A stretch of 64,000 bases of DNA. It comes from Syntrophorhabdaceae bacterium (GTDB lineage Bacteria; Desulfobacterota; Syntrophorhabdia; Syntrophorhabdales; Syntrophorhabdaceae). Positions 8,444 through 17,067 of the stretch are shown here, in pieces. How positions within the stretch are numbered: the stretch's first letter is position 1; every line of letters starts with the position of its first letter. The position numbers were made by a program, and so were the translations under genes. The notes below the pieces were generated by a model, which was given only the letters and a program-made list of their open reading frames with translations, was not told the DNA's origin and searched no databases. The stretch lies in contig JAOAGQ010000058.1 of NCBI GenBank assembly GCA_026415675.1, forward strand, positions 24,975 through 88,974. Reading direction: 5' to 3'.

Positions 8444-9775
8444 ATGATTAGATACATCTTGTTCCTTGTAATCACCTTATTTAGCGTCAATATTGCCTAT
8501 GGAGAGGTCGAATATACCCTTGAGGAACTATTAAGACTCGCCCTTGTCAGGTCTGAAAGGTTAAAGATATCTGCGGAAGATATAAATATCGCCGCTGCAG
8601 GAAAGAAAAAGGCGGAAGCCGCCTTACTCCCCCAGTTATCCGCCATAGGGGGATATACAAGATATGGCACATCAAAGACATCGGAAACAGGTTCCCTCAT
8701 TCAGCCGGAAGAGGCATTAAACTACGGTATAAGACTTGAACAGTCTATCTCTCTGAGCGGGAAGGAGATCACCGCTTTTAACACGGCAAAGGAGGGTATA
8801 GAGAAGAGTAAGCTCGATTTTTATGCGGTAAAAGAGGGTTATATGCTCCTTGTCTCCCAATCTTACTACGATGTACTTAAGGCAAAGAAGATACTCGATA
8901 TATCAAAGGCAAATGTAGAGAGGCTCACCAAACACAGGGATGCGGCCTTGATGAGGCTTAAGGTGGGGGAGGTAACAAAGACCGCCTTGCTGAGAGCCGA
9001 GGCGGAACTCTCTGGGGCCCAGTCAGAACTCGTCAGGAACTCCAATCTATTAAAATTGAAAAAGTCCGTACTCGCAAGGATCGTAGGTATAGAAGGGGAG
9101 TTTGATTTAAAAGAGGAGGTGGTACCCGAAAGGTCAGGTCTTGATCTTGATACCGCCATAGAAGGATGCAGGCCCCTGACCCTTGACTGCTTAAAGGAGA
9201 TGGCCTATTCGGAAAGGGCAGAACTGAAATCATTAACCCTCCAGAAGAAGATCGCCTCGGAGGCGGTAAGGATAGCAAAGGGGGCATTTTGGCCTAATAT
9301 ATCGGTTGAAGGTATGTATCAGAGGAAGTTCGAAACCCCTGAGACCATGAGTATCATCAGGGATAATATATATGGGGGGATGAGGCTAAATTTTCTCTTT
9401 TTTGAGGGAGGATTGAGAGAGGCACAGGTTAGGGAGGCAGAGGTGAGAAAAAGACAGGTAGAACTCCAATACGAAGATGTGAAGAAAACGATCGGCATTG
9501 AGGTTGAAGGGGCCTATCTCGATTTTGTGACACAGGGCAATATGTTAAAATCCTTAAAAGACCAGTACACATTCGCAAGGGAGAATTACAACGCCACCGC
9601 GAGACAGTTCGAGTACGGCCTCGCAAACAGTATAGATGTTATGGATGCCAATACCCTTCTCGTCACAGCGGAGAGACATCTGGCGGATGCCCAGTACAAT
9701 TTTCTCTCCTCTCTCCTCTTGATAAGAAGGACAACGGGGACCCTGCTTAAAACCATCCCCCAAATCAATAATTGA
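8444..9775 (+). CDS. TolC-family outer membrane efflux protein
   Basis: A 443-aa outer membrane factor with an N-terminal signal peptide (hydrophobic residues 4-18, cleavage after NIAYG). Two OEP repeats are visible: long alpha-helical heptad-rich segments (residues 30-240 and 250-435). The second ends with the typical QFEYGLANSIDVMDAN. It forms the outer-membrane channel for the adaptor and RND pump encoded next. No clear Shine-Dalgarno lies directly before the ATG. Confidence 0.88.
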   Translation: MIRYILFLVITLFSVNIAYGEVEYTLEELLRLALVRSERLKISAEDINIAAAGKKKAEAALLPQLSAIGGYTRYGTSKTSETGSLIQPEEALNYGIRLEQSISLSGKEITAFNTAKEGIEKSKLDFYAVKEGYMLLVSQSYYDVLKAKKILDISKANVERLTKHRDAALMRLKVGEVTKTALLRAEAELSGAQSELVRNSNLLKLKKSVLARIVGIEGEFDLKEEVVPERSGLDLDTAIEGCRPLTLDCLKEMAYSERAELKSLTLQKKIASEAVRIAKGAFWPNISVEGMYQRKFETPETMSIIRDNIYGGMRLNFLFFEGGLREAQVREAEVRKRQVELQYEDVKKTIGIEVEGAYLDFVTQGNMLKSLKDQYTFARENYNATARQFEYGLANSIDVMDANTLLVTAERHLADAQYNFLSSLLLIRRTTGTLLKTIPQINN

Positions 9776-9828
9776 ACCGATATTTTAGAGGTGAGAAGGG
9801 TGTATAAAGAAGTCAGGAGATTATGGAA

Positions 9829-10944
9829 ATGAAAAGAATCCCTTTTTCGTTCTGTTGTTGTGCTATTCTCATAGGTGTCTCTTTGCTTTTTTTGGTAAAC
9901 GGCTGTAAAAAAAAGGAGGTCAAGGTTCAGGAGAGGACATTCAATGTGAATGCGGCTCTCGTTGAGACCCGACCCTTAAGACCATTCATAGAGGCGGTCG
10001 GTACCCTAAACCCCTTTGAAGAGGTAACCGTAAGCGCAGAGATAGAGGGGATCCTGAAGGCGGTGAACGTAGAGGAAGGGACAATAGTAACAAAAGGGAT
10101 GACCCTCGCCGAGATAAAGGAGACGGATTATTTAAACGAGGTAAAAAGGGATGAAGCCTTATTGAGACAGGCAGAGGCGAACCTCTCCAATATAAAGCTC
10201 GAATTCCAGAGGAAGGAGGCCCTCTTTAAGGAAGGGCTCGTTACAAAACAACAGTATGACGATGTGACAACGAGACTCTCCCTTGCCGAGGCGGAAATAG
10301 ACAGGGTAAATGCGATGCTCTCTATGGCAAGGCAAAAACTCTCAAAGACAAAGGTGATCTCCCCCATGGCAGGGGTTATAAAGGAGAAGAAGGTCTCTTC
10401 CGGAGATTTTGTTAAAAACGGTACGCCCCTCTTTGTGTTGATTCAGACTAACCCCTTAAAGCTCATATTTACGGTACCGGAGAGCGATGTGGCTAAACTA
10501 AAGGTGAACCAGGATGTGATCTTGAAGGTAAGTGCCTATCCTGACAGGGAGTTTCACGGTAAATCGAAGATTATATACCCAAGCCTTGAGGAAAAGACCC
10601 GTTCTCTCTCCATTGAGGCAATAGTCCCCAATCAGGACAGGCTCTTAAAACCGGGCCTTTTTGCAAAGGTAATACTCTTTACAGGAGAGGCAAGACAGAC
10701 CGTCGTGGTTCCCGTGACATCCCTTCTGTACGAGGCGGAGAAGGTTAAAGTCTTCGTGATAGAGGGGGACAGGGCAAGGGAGAGGATGGTGAAAATAGGG
10801 AGTAAATACGGTGAAATGATGGAGATCAAAGAGGGCCTAAAGCCTGGGGAAAAGATAGCGATAACAGGCCAGCAGAACTTATCAGAAGGGGCAAAGGTGG
10901 TTATAAGAAACGAAATCCCAAAGGATGGGAAACAGGGGGGATAA
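9829..10944 (+). CDS. RND efflux periplasmic adaptor (membrane fusion protein), lipoprotein
   Basis: A 371-aa HlyD/AcrA-family adaptor. The N-terminal hydrophobic segment ends in a lipobox-like LVNGC, so it is probably lipid-anchored. A split lipoyl domain (GTLNPFEEVTVSAEIEG and VISPMAGVIKEKKVSSGDFV) flanks a coiled-coil hairpin (about residues 100-165). Beta-barrel and membrane-proximal domains follow. I prefer ATG at 9829 because AGGAG lies 9 bp upstream; the ATG at 9823 is only 3 bp from it. It bridges the TolC and RND proteins on either side. Confidence 0.88.
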   Translation: MKRIPFSFCCCAILIGVSLLFLVNGCKKKEVKVQERTFNVNAALVETRPLRPFIEAVGTLNPFEEVTVSAEIEGILKAVNVEEGTIVTKGMTLAEIKETDYLNEVKRDEALLRQAEANLSNIKLEFQRKEALFKEGLVTKQQYDDVTTRLSLAEAEIDRVNAMLSMARQKLSKTKVISPMAGVIKEKKVSSGDFVKNGTPLFVLIQTNPLKLIFTVPESDVAKLKVNQDVILKVSAYPDREFHGKSKIIYPSLEEKTRSLSIEAIVPNQDRLLKPGLFAKVILFTGEARQTVVVPVTSLLYEAEKVKVFVIEGDRARERMVKIGSKYGEMMEIKEGLKPGEKIAITGQQNLSEGAKVVIRNEIPKDGKQGG

Positions 10945-10976
10945 CCTGAAAAAGGACGGAATGGGGAAGGTTTTAT

Positions 10977-13900
10977 ATGTGGCTCTCTGATACATCTATA
11001 AAAAGGCCTGTCTTCGCAACGATGATGGTCCTCGTCCTTGTGGTTTTAGGGGTGGTGAGTTACCCCAACATCGGGGTTGACCTCTTCCCTAAAGTCGACC
11101 TCCCTATAGTCAATATCACCACGAGGTTAAAGGGTGCAAGCTCGGAGATCATGGACATAGATGTAACAGACAAGATAGAAGAAGCGATAAACACGATAAA
11201 CGGGGTGAAGACGATAAGCTCTACCAGTACAGAGGGTTCCTCCGTTGTCACCGTAGAGTTTGTCCTTGAAAGGGATATAGACCTTGCCGTCCAGGATGTG
11301 AGGGAGAAGATTTCGATAATAAGACCGAAGTTACCAACGGATATAGATGAACCCATAATAGAAAAGGTAGACCCCGATGCCACCCCTGTGCTCTGGCTTT
11401 CCCTCCACGGCGAGAAATCTGTGAGGGAGTTATCCACCTATGGGGATGAGGTTCTAAAGGAACAGTTGCAGAAGATAAACGGCGTGGGGGCCCTCAGAAT
11501 ATACGGTTTGAGACTTCGCCAGGCAAGGATATGGCTCGATACGGATAAGATGATCGCCTACGGCATAACATCCCACGATGTTTTAAGGGCCCTCCAGAGG
11601 GAGAACATAGAGTTACCAGGGGGAAGGATAGAGAGTAGCACAAAGGAATATACCGTCAAGGTGAAGGGAGAGTTCTCCACAATCCAAGAATTCAACGAAC
11701 TAATCGTGGGCTATTACAGGGGAACGCCTATCAAGATCAAAGACATAGGCAGGGCTGAAGATGGCATGGAGGAGAAGAGGACAATAGCCCGCTTCAACGG
11801 AACGAGTTCCATCATGATAGGCATCCAGAAACAGTCAGGAACGAATACGGTGGAGGTGGTGGATCGTGTAAAGAGTCACCTTGTAAATATAAGGAAATCC
11901 CTTCCTCAAGGGATGCGTCTCGACATTGCATTCGACCAGTCCGAGTTTATCAAAATGTCTATAAGGGAGATCCAGCACCATCTGATATACGGTGGTTTCT
12001 TTGCGATCCTGGCGGTTCTTCTATTCTTGAGGAACATAAGGACAACCATCATAAGCGCCCTCGCCATCCCTGCCTCTGTGATCTCCACCTTTGCGATCAT
12101 GAATGCCTTCGGTTTTACCTTCAACAACATGAGCATGCTCGCCCTCTCCCTATCCATCGGCATACTCATCGATGATGCGATCATAGTGATTGAGAACATA
12201 CACAGACACATGGAATCAGGTATGTCGGCCCGAGAGGCCGCCTCATTTGCCACAAACGAGATAGGCCTTGCGGTCTCCGCAACCACCCTTGCCGTCGTCG
12301 TGATCTTCATACCTGTTGCCTTTATGAAGGGTATCATTGGGAGGTTTTTCTTCCAGTTCGGCCTGACCGTTGTCTTTGCCGTCTCCGTATCCTGGTTTAT
12401 CTCTTTTACACTAACCCCCATGCTCTCATCCCTCTACCTCACCCATAAAAAAAATCACGGGATAGTAGAGGATAATCGGAAGTCCTCCATATCACGCCTC
12501 TTAGGGAGAATCTCCTCCCTCCTCGAAGAAGGGTACGTTTACATAGAAAACGGGTACAGGAAAATACTCGAACCTGCCCTCAACCACAGAAAGATAGTAC
12601 TATCCATAGCCCTTTTGATTTTCCTCTTCAGTCTTTTCATGACGAGGTTCATAGGGAAAGAGTTCATCCCCTCTGAAGACCAGAGCAGGTTTGTCATCCG
12701 TCTACAGGCCCCGGTGGATTACTCTGTAGATGAGGTAGACCGCATGTTCAGAAAGGCGGAAGATATCATAAGGAAAATTCCAGAGGTAAGGTCTTATTCC
12801 TGTTCCCAGGGGGGTGGCCTCACAAGGGAGGCGAACAAAGGGAACATGATGGTCAACCTCGTTCCAAAGTCGAAGAGGAAGAAGAGTCAGGAGGAGATAA
12901 AGGCAGAGGTGAGAAGGGCGTTGAGGTCTATCCCGGGGCTTAGGGCCTCTGTAGAGAATGCGGCCATGATAGGGGGCGGTCAGAGGCAGGTCTCGATACA
13001 GTACAGTATAAGGGGGATGGATCTCGGTATGCTTGAGACCTATACGCGGCAGATCATGGCTGAATACTCAAAGCTCCCCGGCATCGTGGATCTCGACAGT
13101 TCCCTTGAGACCGGTAAACCTGAGGTTAAGGTATACATAGATAGGGATAAGGCGGCGGATCTGGGGGTTGATACGGCTACCGTTGCGGAGGCGATCAATT
13201 TTCTAATAAGTGGTGAGGTGGATGTAACGAAATTCAAGGATGAGGCGAGGGGGAGGAGATACGATGTAAGGGCAAGGCTCATCCCCGAGGACAGGGTAAA
13301 CCCCCACGACTTAGGGAGGCTCTACGTGAGGTCAAAAAACGGAAGCCTCGTAAAACTCTCCAATATAGCTTCCTTTAGAGAAGGGGGTGGCTCAAGTATA
13401 ATAAACAGGGTTGATAGGCAAAGGGCGATCACCATCTTTGCCAATCTTGAGGGTAAACCCCTCGGTCAGGCGATGGACGAACTGAACAGTATATCCGCAA
13501 AGACCCTGACCGCGGATTATTCGGGAAGATATAAAGGTCAGGCCGACACTATGGGAGAATCGTTCAGTTATCTCATGTTTGCCATGGTACTCGGGGTAAT
13601 CATGGCGTATATGGTTCTTGCTGCCCAGTTTGAGAGCTTCATCCATCCCTTTACCGTCCTGCTCTCAATGCCCTTTTCTCTGATCGGGGCCTTTGGGGCA
13701 CTCCTTCTCTTTAATAAAACCTTGAATATCTTTAGCTTTATAGGTCTTATACTCCTTATGGGCCTTGTAAAGAAAAACGCTATCCTCCTCGTAGATTACA
13801 CGAACATTTTAAGGGAGAGGGGTATGACAAGGAGGGAGGCACTATTGACGGCAGGCCCTGTCAGGTTAAGACCCATCCTTATGACAACTTTTGCCATGAT

Positions 13901-14084
13901 CTTCGGTATGCTACCTATAGCCCTCGGTTTCGGGGAAGGGGCAGAGACCCGCTCCCCGATGGCACTGGCAACAATAGGGGGTCTTTTGACATCCCTCTTG
14001 CTCACCCTTATCGTGGTCCCGGTAGCGTATGATCTATTCGATGAATATAAGGAAAGGTTTTTTAGGAAAAAAAAGAACCATTAA
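10977..14084 (+). CDS. RND-family efflux transporter (AcrB/MexB-like inner membrane pump)
   Basis: A 1035-aa protein, the usual length for a hydrophobe/amphiphile-type RND pump. It starts MWLSDTSIKRPVFATMMVLV (TM1). It has two periplasmic porter regions and 12 predicted TM segments. The TM4 proton-relay motif is LSIGILIDDAIIVIENI, with the paired Asp residues. The second half repeats this fold, with GLVKKNAILLVDY. Substrate is unknown. Its last 4 bp overlap the convergent nitronate monooxygenase-like gene. Confidence 0.92.
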   Translation: MWLSDTSIKRPVFATMMVLVLVVLGVVSYPNIGVDLFPKVDLPIVNITTRLKGASSEIMDIDVTDKIEEAINTINGVKTISSTSTEGSSVVTVEFVLERDIDLAVQDVREKISIIRPKLPTDIDEPIIEKVDPDATPVLWLSLHGEKSVRELSTYGDEVLKEQLQKINGVGALRIYGLRLRQARIWLDTDKMIAYGITSHDVLRALQRENIELPGGRIESSTKEYTVKVKGEFSTIQEFNELIVGYYRGTPIKIKDIGRAEDGMEEKRTIARFNGTSSIMIGIQKQSGTNTVEVVDRVKSHLVNIRKSLPQGMRLDIAFDQSEFIKMSIREIQHHLIYGGFFAILAVLLFLRNIRTTIISALAIPASVISTFAIMNAFGFTFNNMSMLALSLSIGILIDDAIIVIENIHRHMESGMSAREAASFATNEIGLAVSATTLAVVVIFIPVAFMKGIIGRFFFQFGLTVVFAVSVSWFISFTLTPMLSSLYLTHKKNHGIVEDNRKSSISRLLGRISSLLEEGYVYIENGYRKILEPALNHRKIVLSIALLIFLFSLFMTRFIGKEFIPSEDQSRFVIRLQAPVDYSVDEVDRMFRKAEDIIRKIPEVRSYSCSQGGGLTREANKGNMMVNLVPKSKRKKSQEEIKAEVRRALRSIPGLRASVENAAMIGGGQRQVSIQYSIRGMDLGMLETYTRQIMAEYSKLPGIVDLDSSLETGKPEVKVYIDRDKAADLGVDTATVAEAINFLISGEVDVTKFKDEARGRRYDVRARLIPEDRVNPHDLGRLYVRSKNGSLVKLSNIASFREGGGSSIINRVDRQRAITIFANLEGKPLGQAMDELNSISAKTLTADYSGRYKGQADTMGESFSYLMFAMVLGVIMAYMVLAAQFESFIHPFTVLLSMPFSLIGAFGALLLFNKTLNIFSFIGLILLMGLVKKNAILLVDYTNILRERGMTRREALLTAGPVRLRPILMTTFAMIFGMLPIALGFGEGAETRSPMALATIGGLLTSLLLTLIVVPVAYDLFDEYKERFFRKKKNH

Positions 14085-15205
14085 CCCCCTGATACTACCC
14101 TGCCCCTCAGTTCATCCATCAGATGTTTCACAGATACTATCCTGTCTATCCTGTGGCCATTTGCACCGACAGTATAGAGGGGCTCTCCATCTTCCATGTA
14201 TCCTGCCGAACTTAAAAGACCGTTACAAATACAGAAGGAGTTTTTCTTTCCGTCCCTCGCCTGACATCTGGTTAAATTACCCTCATCGTCCCTTACAAGG
14301 AGATACCCCTTATCACAGTTTGGTTTTCTTTTACCGTTGACCGCGGAGAGATACATAGGGGAACTCTTTATCACAACAAAGGGCATGCCGCAGGGCGAGC
14401 CGGGATCCATAGCGATGAGGATATCCTCTCTCTTCGCTTCAACCACCGCCTTTTTGTACGCTTCACTGGCACTGCACTCTTCTGTGGCAAGAAACCTCGT
14501 GCCCATCTGAACGCCATCGGCCCCCATCCGAAGGAATCTTAAAATATCCCCGTGATCGAATATACCCCCTGCAACGATGACAGGAAATGAACCGTGTTTG
14601 ATCGATACCTCTTTTACAAGGGGCAATAAATTTTCCAGTCGATTCGATTCTTTATGGATCTCCTCATATTTAAACCCGAGATGGCCCCCGGCCAGGGGTC
14701 CTTCTAAGACAACGGCATCGGGTCTATACCCTGCCCTCTCCCACTTTTTGCAGATCAACTCGAGAGCCCTCGGAGATGATACAATCGGTATCAAGGCAGT
14801 ATCAACGGGGTCCTTTATCGCGGGCAACCTCAAAGGAAGACCCCCTCCTGATATAATCACATCGGCCTTGCTGTCGATTGCGGCATGGACCGAGGCGTCG
14901 TAATCCCTATCTATTGCCACCATAATGTTTATGCCTGCAACTCCCCCTTTCGATTTAGCGAGAGAGACCTCCTCGTAGACCGCCTCATATGTGTCGTATC
15001 TTTTACCGTTTCTTTTTGTGAGGAGCCTATCGAGACAGGCGCTCGATACTATCCCTATACCTCCTTCCCGGGCAACGGCACTGGCCAATGGATGGAGGGA
15101 CACCCCTACCCCCATGCCTCCCTGAATGATGGGTAGTTTTGCCGTCTTACCTTTGATCGTTAGAGAGGGAAGTATCACATCCTCTGTTAAACCGTTATGT
15201 TGCAT
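14081..15205 (-). CDS. Nitronate monooxygenase / FabK-like FMN oxidoreductase with Cys-rich tail
   Basis: A 374-aa TIM-barrel flavoprotein of the 2-nitropropane dioxygenase family. PIIQGGMGVGVS opens the barrel. LEGPLAGGHLGF carries the active-site His, and VIVAGGIFDHGDILRFLRMGADGVQMGTRFLATEE binds the FMN phosphate. Beyond the barrel, a C-terminal extension holds four Cys (CDKG, CQARDG, FCIC), which could bind metal or an Fe-S cluster. I chose ATG at 15205, preceded by AAAAAAAGGAG; the upstream ATG at 15247 lacks a ribosome-binding site. Physiological substrate unknown. Confidence 0.82.
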   Translation of the reverse strand: MQHNGLTEDVILPSLTIKGKTAKLPIIQGGMGVGVSLHPLASAVAREGGIGIVSSACLDRLLTKRNGKRYDTYEAVYEEVSLAKSKGGVAGINIMVAIDRDYDASVHAAIDSKADVIISGGGLPLRLPAIKDPVDTALIPIVSSPRALELICKKWERAGYRPDAVVLEGPLAGGHLGFKYEEIHKESNRLENLLPLVKEVSIKHGSFPVIVAGGIFDHGDILRFLRMGADGVQMGTRFLATEECSASEAYKKAVVEAKREDILIAMDPGSPCGMPFVVIKSSPMYLSAVNGKRKPNCDKGYLLVRDDEGNLTRCQARDGKKNSFCICNGLLSSAGYMEDGEPLYTVGANGHRIDRIVSVKHLMDELRGRVVSGG

Positions 15206-15306
15206 GATGCTCCTTTTTTTAGATAGAAATGTGCCCCATTTTACCATATATACGGCAGGAAGTATCTATAAAACAACGATAAAAACCTTCTATAACCACA
15301 AATTCT

Positions 15307-15336
15307 TTGACAGAAAAAAATCAAAAAAGATATCAT
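15307..15336 (+). promoter_or_regulatory. Sigma-70-type promoter for the flavoprotein gene
   Basis: TTGACA (15307-15312), 18-bp spacer, TATCAT (15331-15336). The predicted start lies about 20 bp before the ATG, leaving room for GAGGG upstream of it. Confidence 0.6.
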
Positions 15337-15364
15337 CTTATTCGTAATTTATTAGAGGGTATAG

Positions 15365-16936
15365 ATGGAAAGTAGGGTCATAGTGATAGGGGGAGGTTTG
15401 GCAGGGGCAATAGCCGCCCTTGCCGCAGCTAAGGATGGACAGGATGTCCTCCTTGTGGATAGAGGTTCTATCTGCCTCGGCACAAATAGTGGCCTCTCAG
15501 GGGGTGTATTTACCGCACCAACGGCAACTTACCCTGTGGATAAATACATAGAGGATACCATCGAGATCGGCCGTATGATAAATCACAGAGAAAAGGTCGA
15601 ACTAATTGGCAGTGAGGCCTCGAGGGCCTTTGGTTTTCTCTCTTCTTTCGGGATTACATTAGCGGAGATGAAGGATTCTTATCAATTCAGACCCTATGGC
15701 CTAAATTCCATTCCTGGGGCGGTTTTGATGAGAAATCTCTCAAAAATATTGCAAAACGTGGATAGAATAAAAAAGATGACAGGTTTTTACGTTACGGACA
15801 TCGTTAAAGAGGGAAATACCGCCATAGGTATAAAGGGGTTTGACAGAGAAGGAAAGGAGACAGTCTTTTATGCCCCTTCGATTATACTCGCCTCAGGAGG
15901 GGCAGGGGCAATCTACCGTATAAACGACAACCAGAGAAACACCATGGGACAGGGTTATTACCTAGCGGCAAAGGCGGGTCTTTCCCTCTGGGATATGGAG
16001 TTTGTCCAGTTCTACCCCCTTGTCATCACAGGGTCCCAGCTCCCGATGACCCTTCTATTCCCCCCCTTCGATAGGCACATAAGGCTAATAGACAGTTCAA
16101 AAAGGGATATCCTTGAGGCATACAATATAAAGGATATAAACGAGGCGATACTGAAAAAAAGGGATGAGTTTTCGACTCTCCTCATGCTGGAGATGGAAAA
16201 AGGGCCTGTTTTTCTCGATTGTAGCCTCGTTGAGCCCTCCAAATGGGGTACATTTCCCCTTAACCTATTGAGGAGAATAGTGCCCGATGCCCCCTCAAGA
16301 TATATCCCCATATCCCCCGCTGCCCATTTTTTTATGGGGGGCGTGAAAACGGACAGGAGGATGGAGACCTCAATCGAAGGACTCTTTGCCTGCGGGGAGG
16401 TCACCTTCGGTCTCCACGGGGCAAACAGAAGGGGAGGAAACGCATTGACGGAATGTATCGTTGGGGGGATGGTGGCAGGAGAATCGGCCGCAAGGCGTGC
16501 CTCAAAGAGAGTACTTAGATCGCTATCCCCTTCGATAAAGGGTATATCCAAAATCAAGGGCAGGAAAAACCGCCTGGGGGAACTAAAGGAAATTAAAAGC
16601 CTTATAAAAACAAAGGCATGGGATATATGCGGTATAATAAGGGATGGTAAAGATATGGAGGAAGGGAAAGGGGAAATAGACAGGATAGGGGAGTCGTTGA
16701 CATCGATCGTCCCTTCCACTTTTTTCGAGTTGGCTTTAAGGGAGGACTTGCTCTCAGGGGTCGTAACCCTTAAGGCCGTCTTAAAGGCAAGTATGGGCAG
16801 AGAAGAGAGTAGGGGTAGTTTCAAAAGAAGGGAATTCCCCCGGGAAGATAATGGAAAATGGCTTAAAAATTCTTGCCTTATCTACAATCAGGAGAAAGGG
16901 GATTTCTCCCTTAAATACTATGACATTAATCTTTAA
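15365..16936 (+). CDS. FAD-dependent oxidoreductase, fumarate reductase/L-aspartate oxidase-like flavoprotein
   Basis: A 523-aa flavoprotein. The N-terminal dinucleotide motif VIVIGGGLAGAIAAL binds FAD, and IILASGGAGAIY and GLFACGEVTFGLHGANRRGGNALTE follow. The last holds the catalytic-arginine region of the SdhA/NadB family. The segment MEFVQFYPL has Tyr217 where family members usually have His. The covalent-FAD histidine is also absent (GTNSGLSGGVF). The C-terminal helical domain is present. It is monocistronic with its own promoter and has no iron-sulfur subunit nearby. The reaction cannot be assigned; it may reduce or oxidise a dicarboxylate-like substrate. Confidence 0.75.
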   Translation: MESRVIVIGGGLAGAIAALAAAKDGQDVLLVDRGSICLGTNSGLSGGVFTAPTATYPVDKYIEDTIEIGRMINHREKVELIGSEASRAFGFLSSFGITLAEMKDSYQFRPYGLNSIPGAVLMRNLSKILQNVDRIKKMTGFYVTDIVKEGNTAIGIKGFDREGKETVFYAPSIILASGGAGAIYRINDNQRNTMGQGYYLAAKAGLSLWDMEFVQFYPLVITGSQLPMTLLFPPFDRHIRLIDSSKRDILEAYNIKDINEAILKKRDEFSTLLMLEMEKGPVFLDCSLVEPSKWGTFPLNLLRRIVPDAPSRYIPISPAAHFFMGGVKTDRRMETSIEGLFACGEVTFGLHGANRRGGNALTECIVGGMVAGESAARRASKRVLRSLSPSIKGISKIKGRKNRLGELKEIKSLIKTKAWDICGIIRDGKDMEEGKGEIDRIGESLTSIVPSTFFELALREDLLSGVVTLKAVLKASMGREESRGSFKRREFPREDNGKWLKNSCLIYNQEKGDFSLKYYDINL

Positions 16937-16966
16937 CACCTAATTGTGAATTTTTTCATGAGCCCA

Positions 16967-16996
16967 TTGACATTGAGGAAAAAATAGTTTTAGAAT
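16967..16996 (+). promoter_or_regulatory. Sigma-70-type promoter for hppA
   Basis: A perfect TTGACA (16967-16972), 18-bp spacer and TAGAAT (16991-16996), about 70 bp upstream of the hppA ATG. AGGAGG precedes the start codon. Confidence 0.72.
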
Positions 16997-17067
16997 AGAT
17001 ATGTTTATTTATAGGTTTCTTTATAGTTACATGCAGTGTACCACAAATCCATAGCAGGAGGTCTTAA

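Noticed and set aside
16012..16824. 270-aa minus-strand ORF
   Set aside because: Antisense to the FAD flavoprotein gene, with Ser/Pro/Leu-rich low-information sequence and no family motif. The plus-strand protein has clear FAD motifs.
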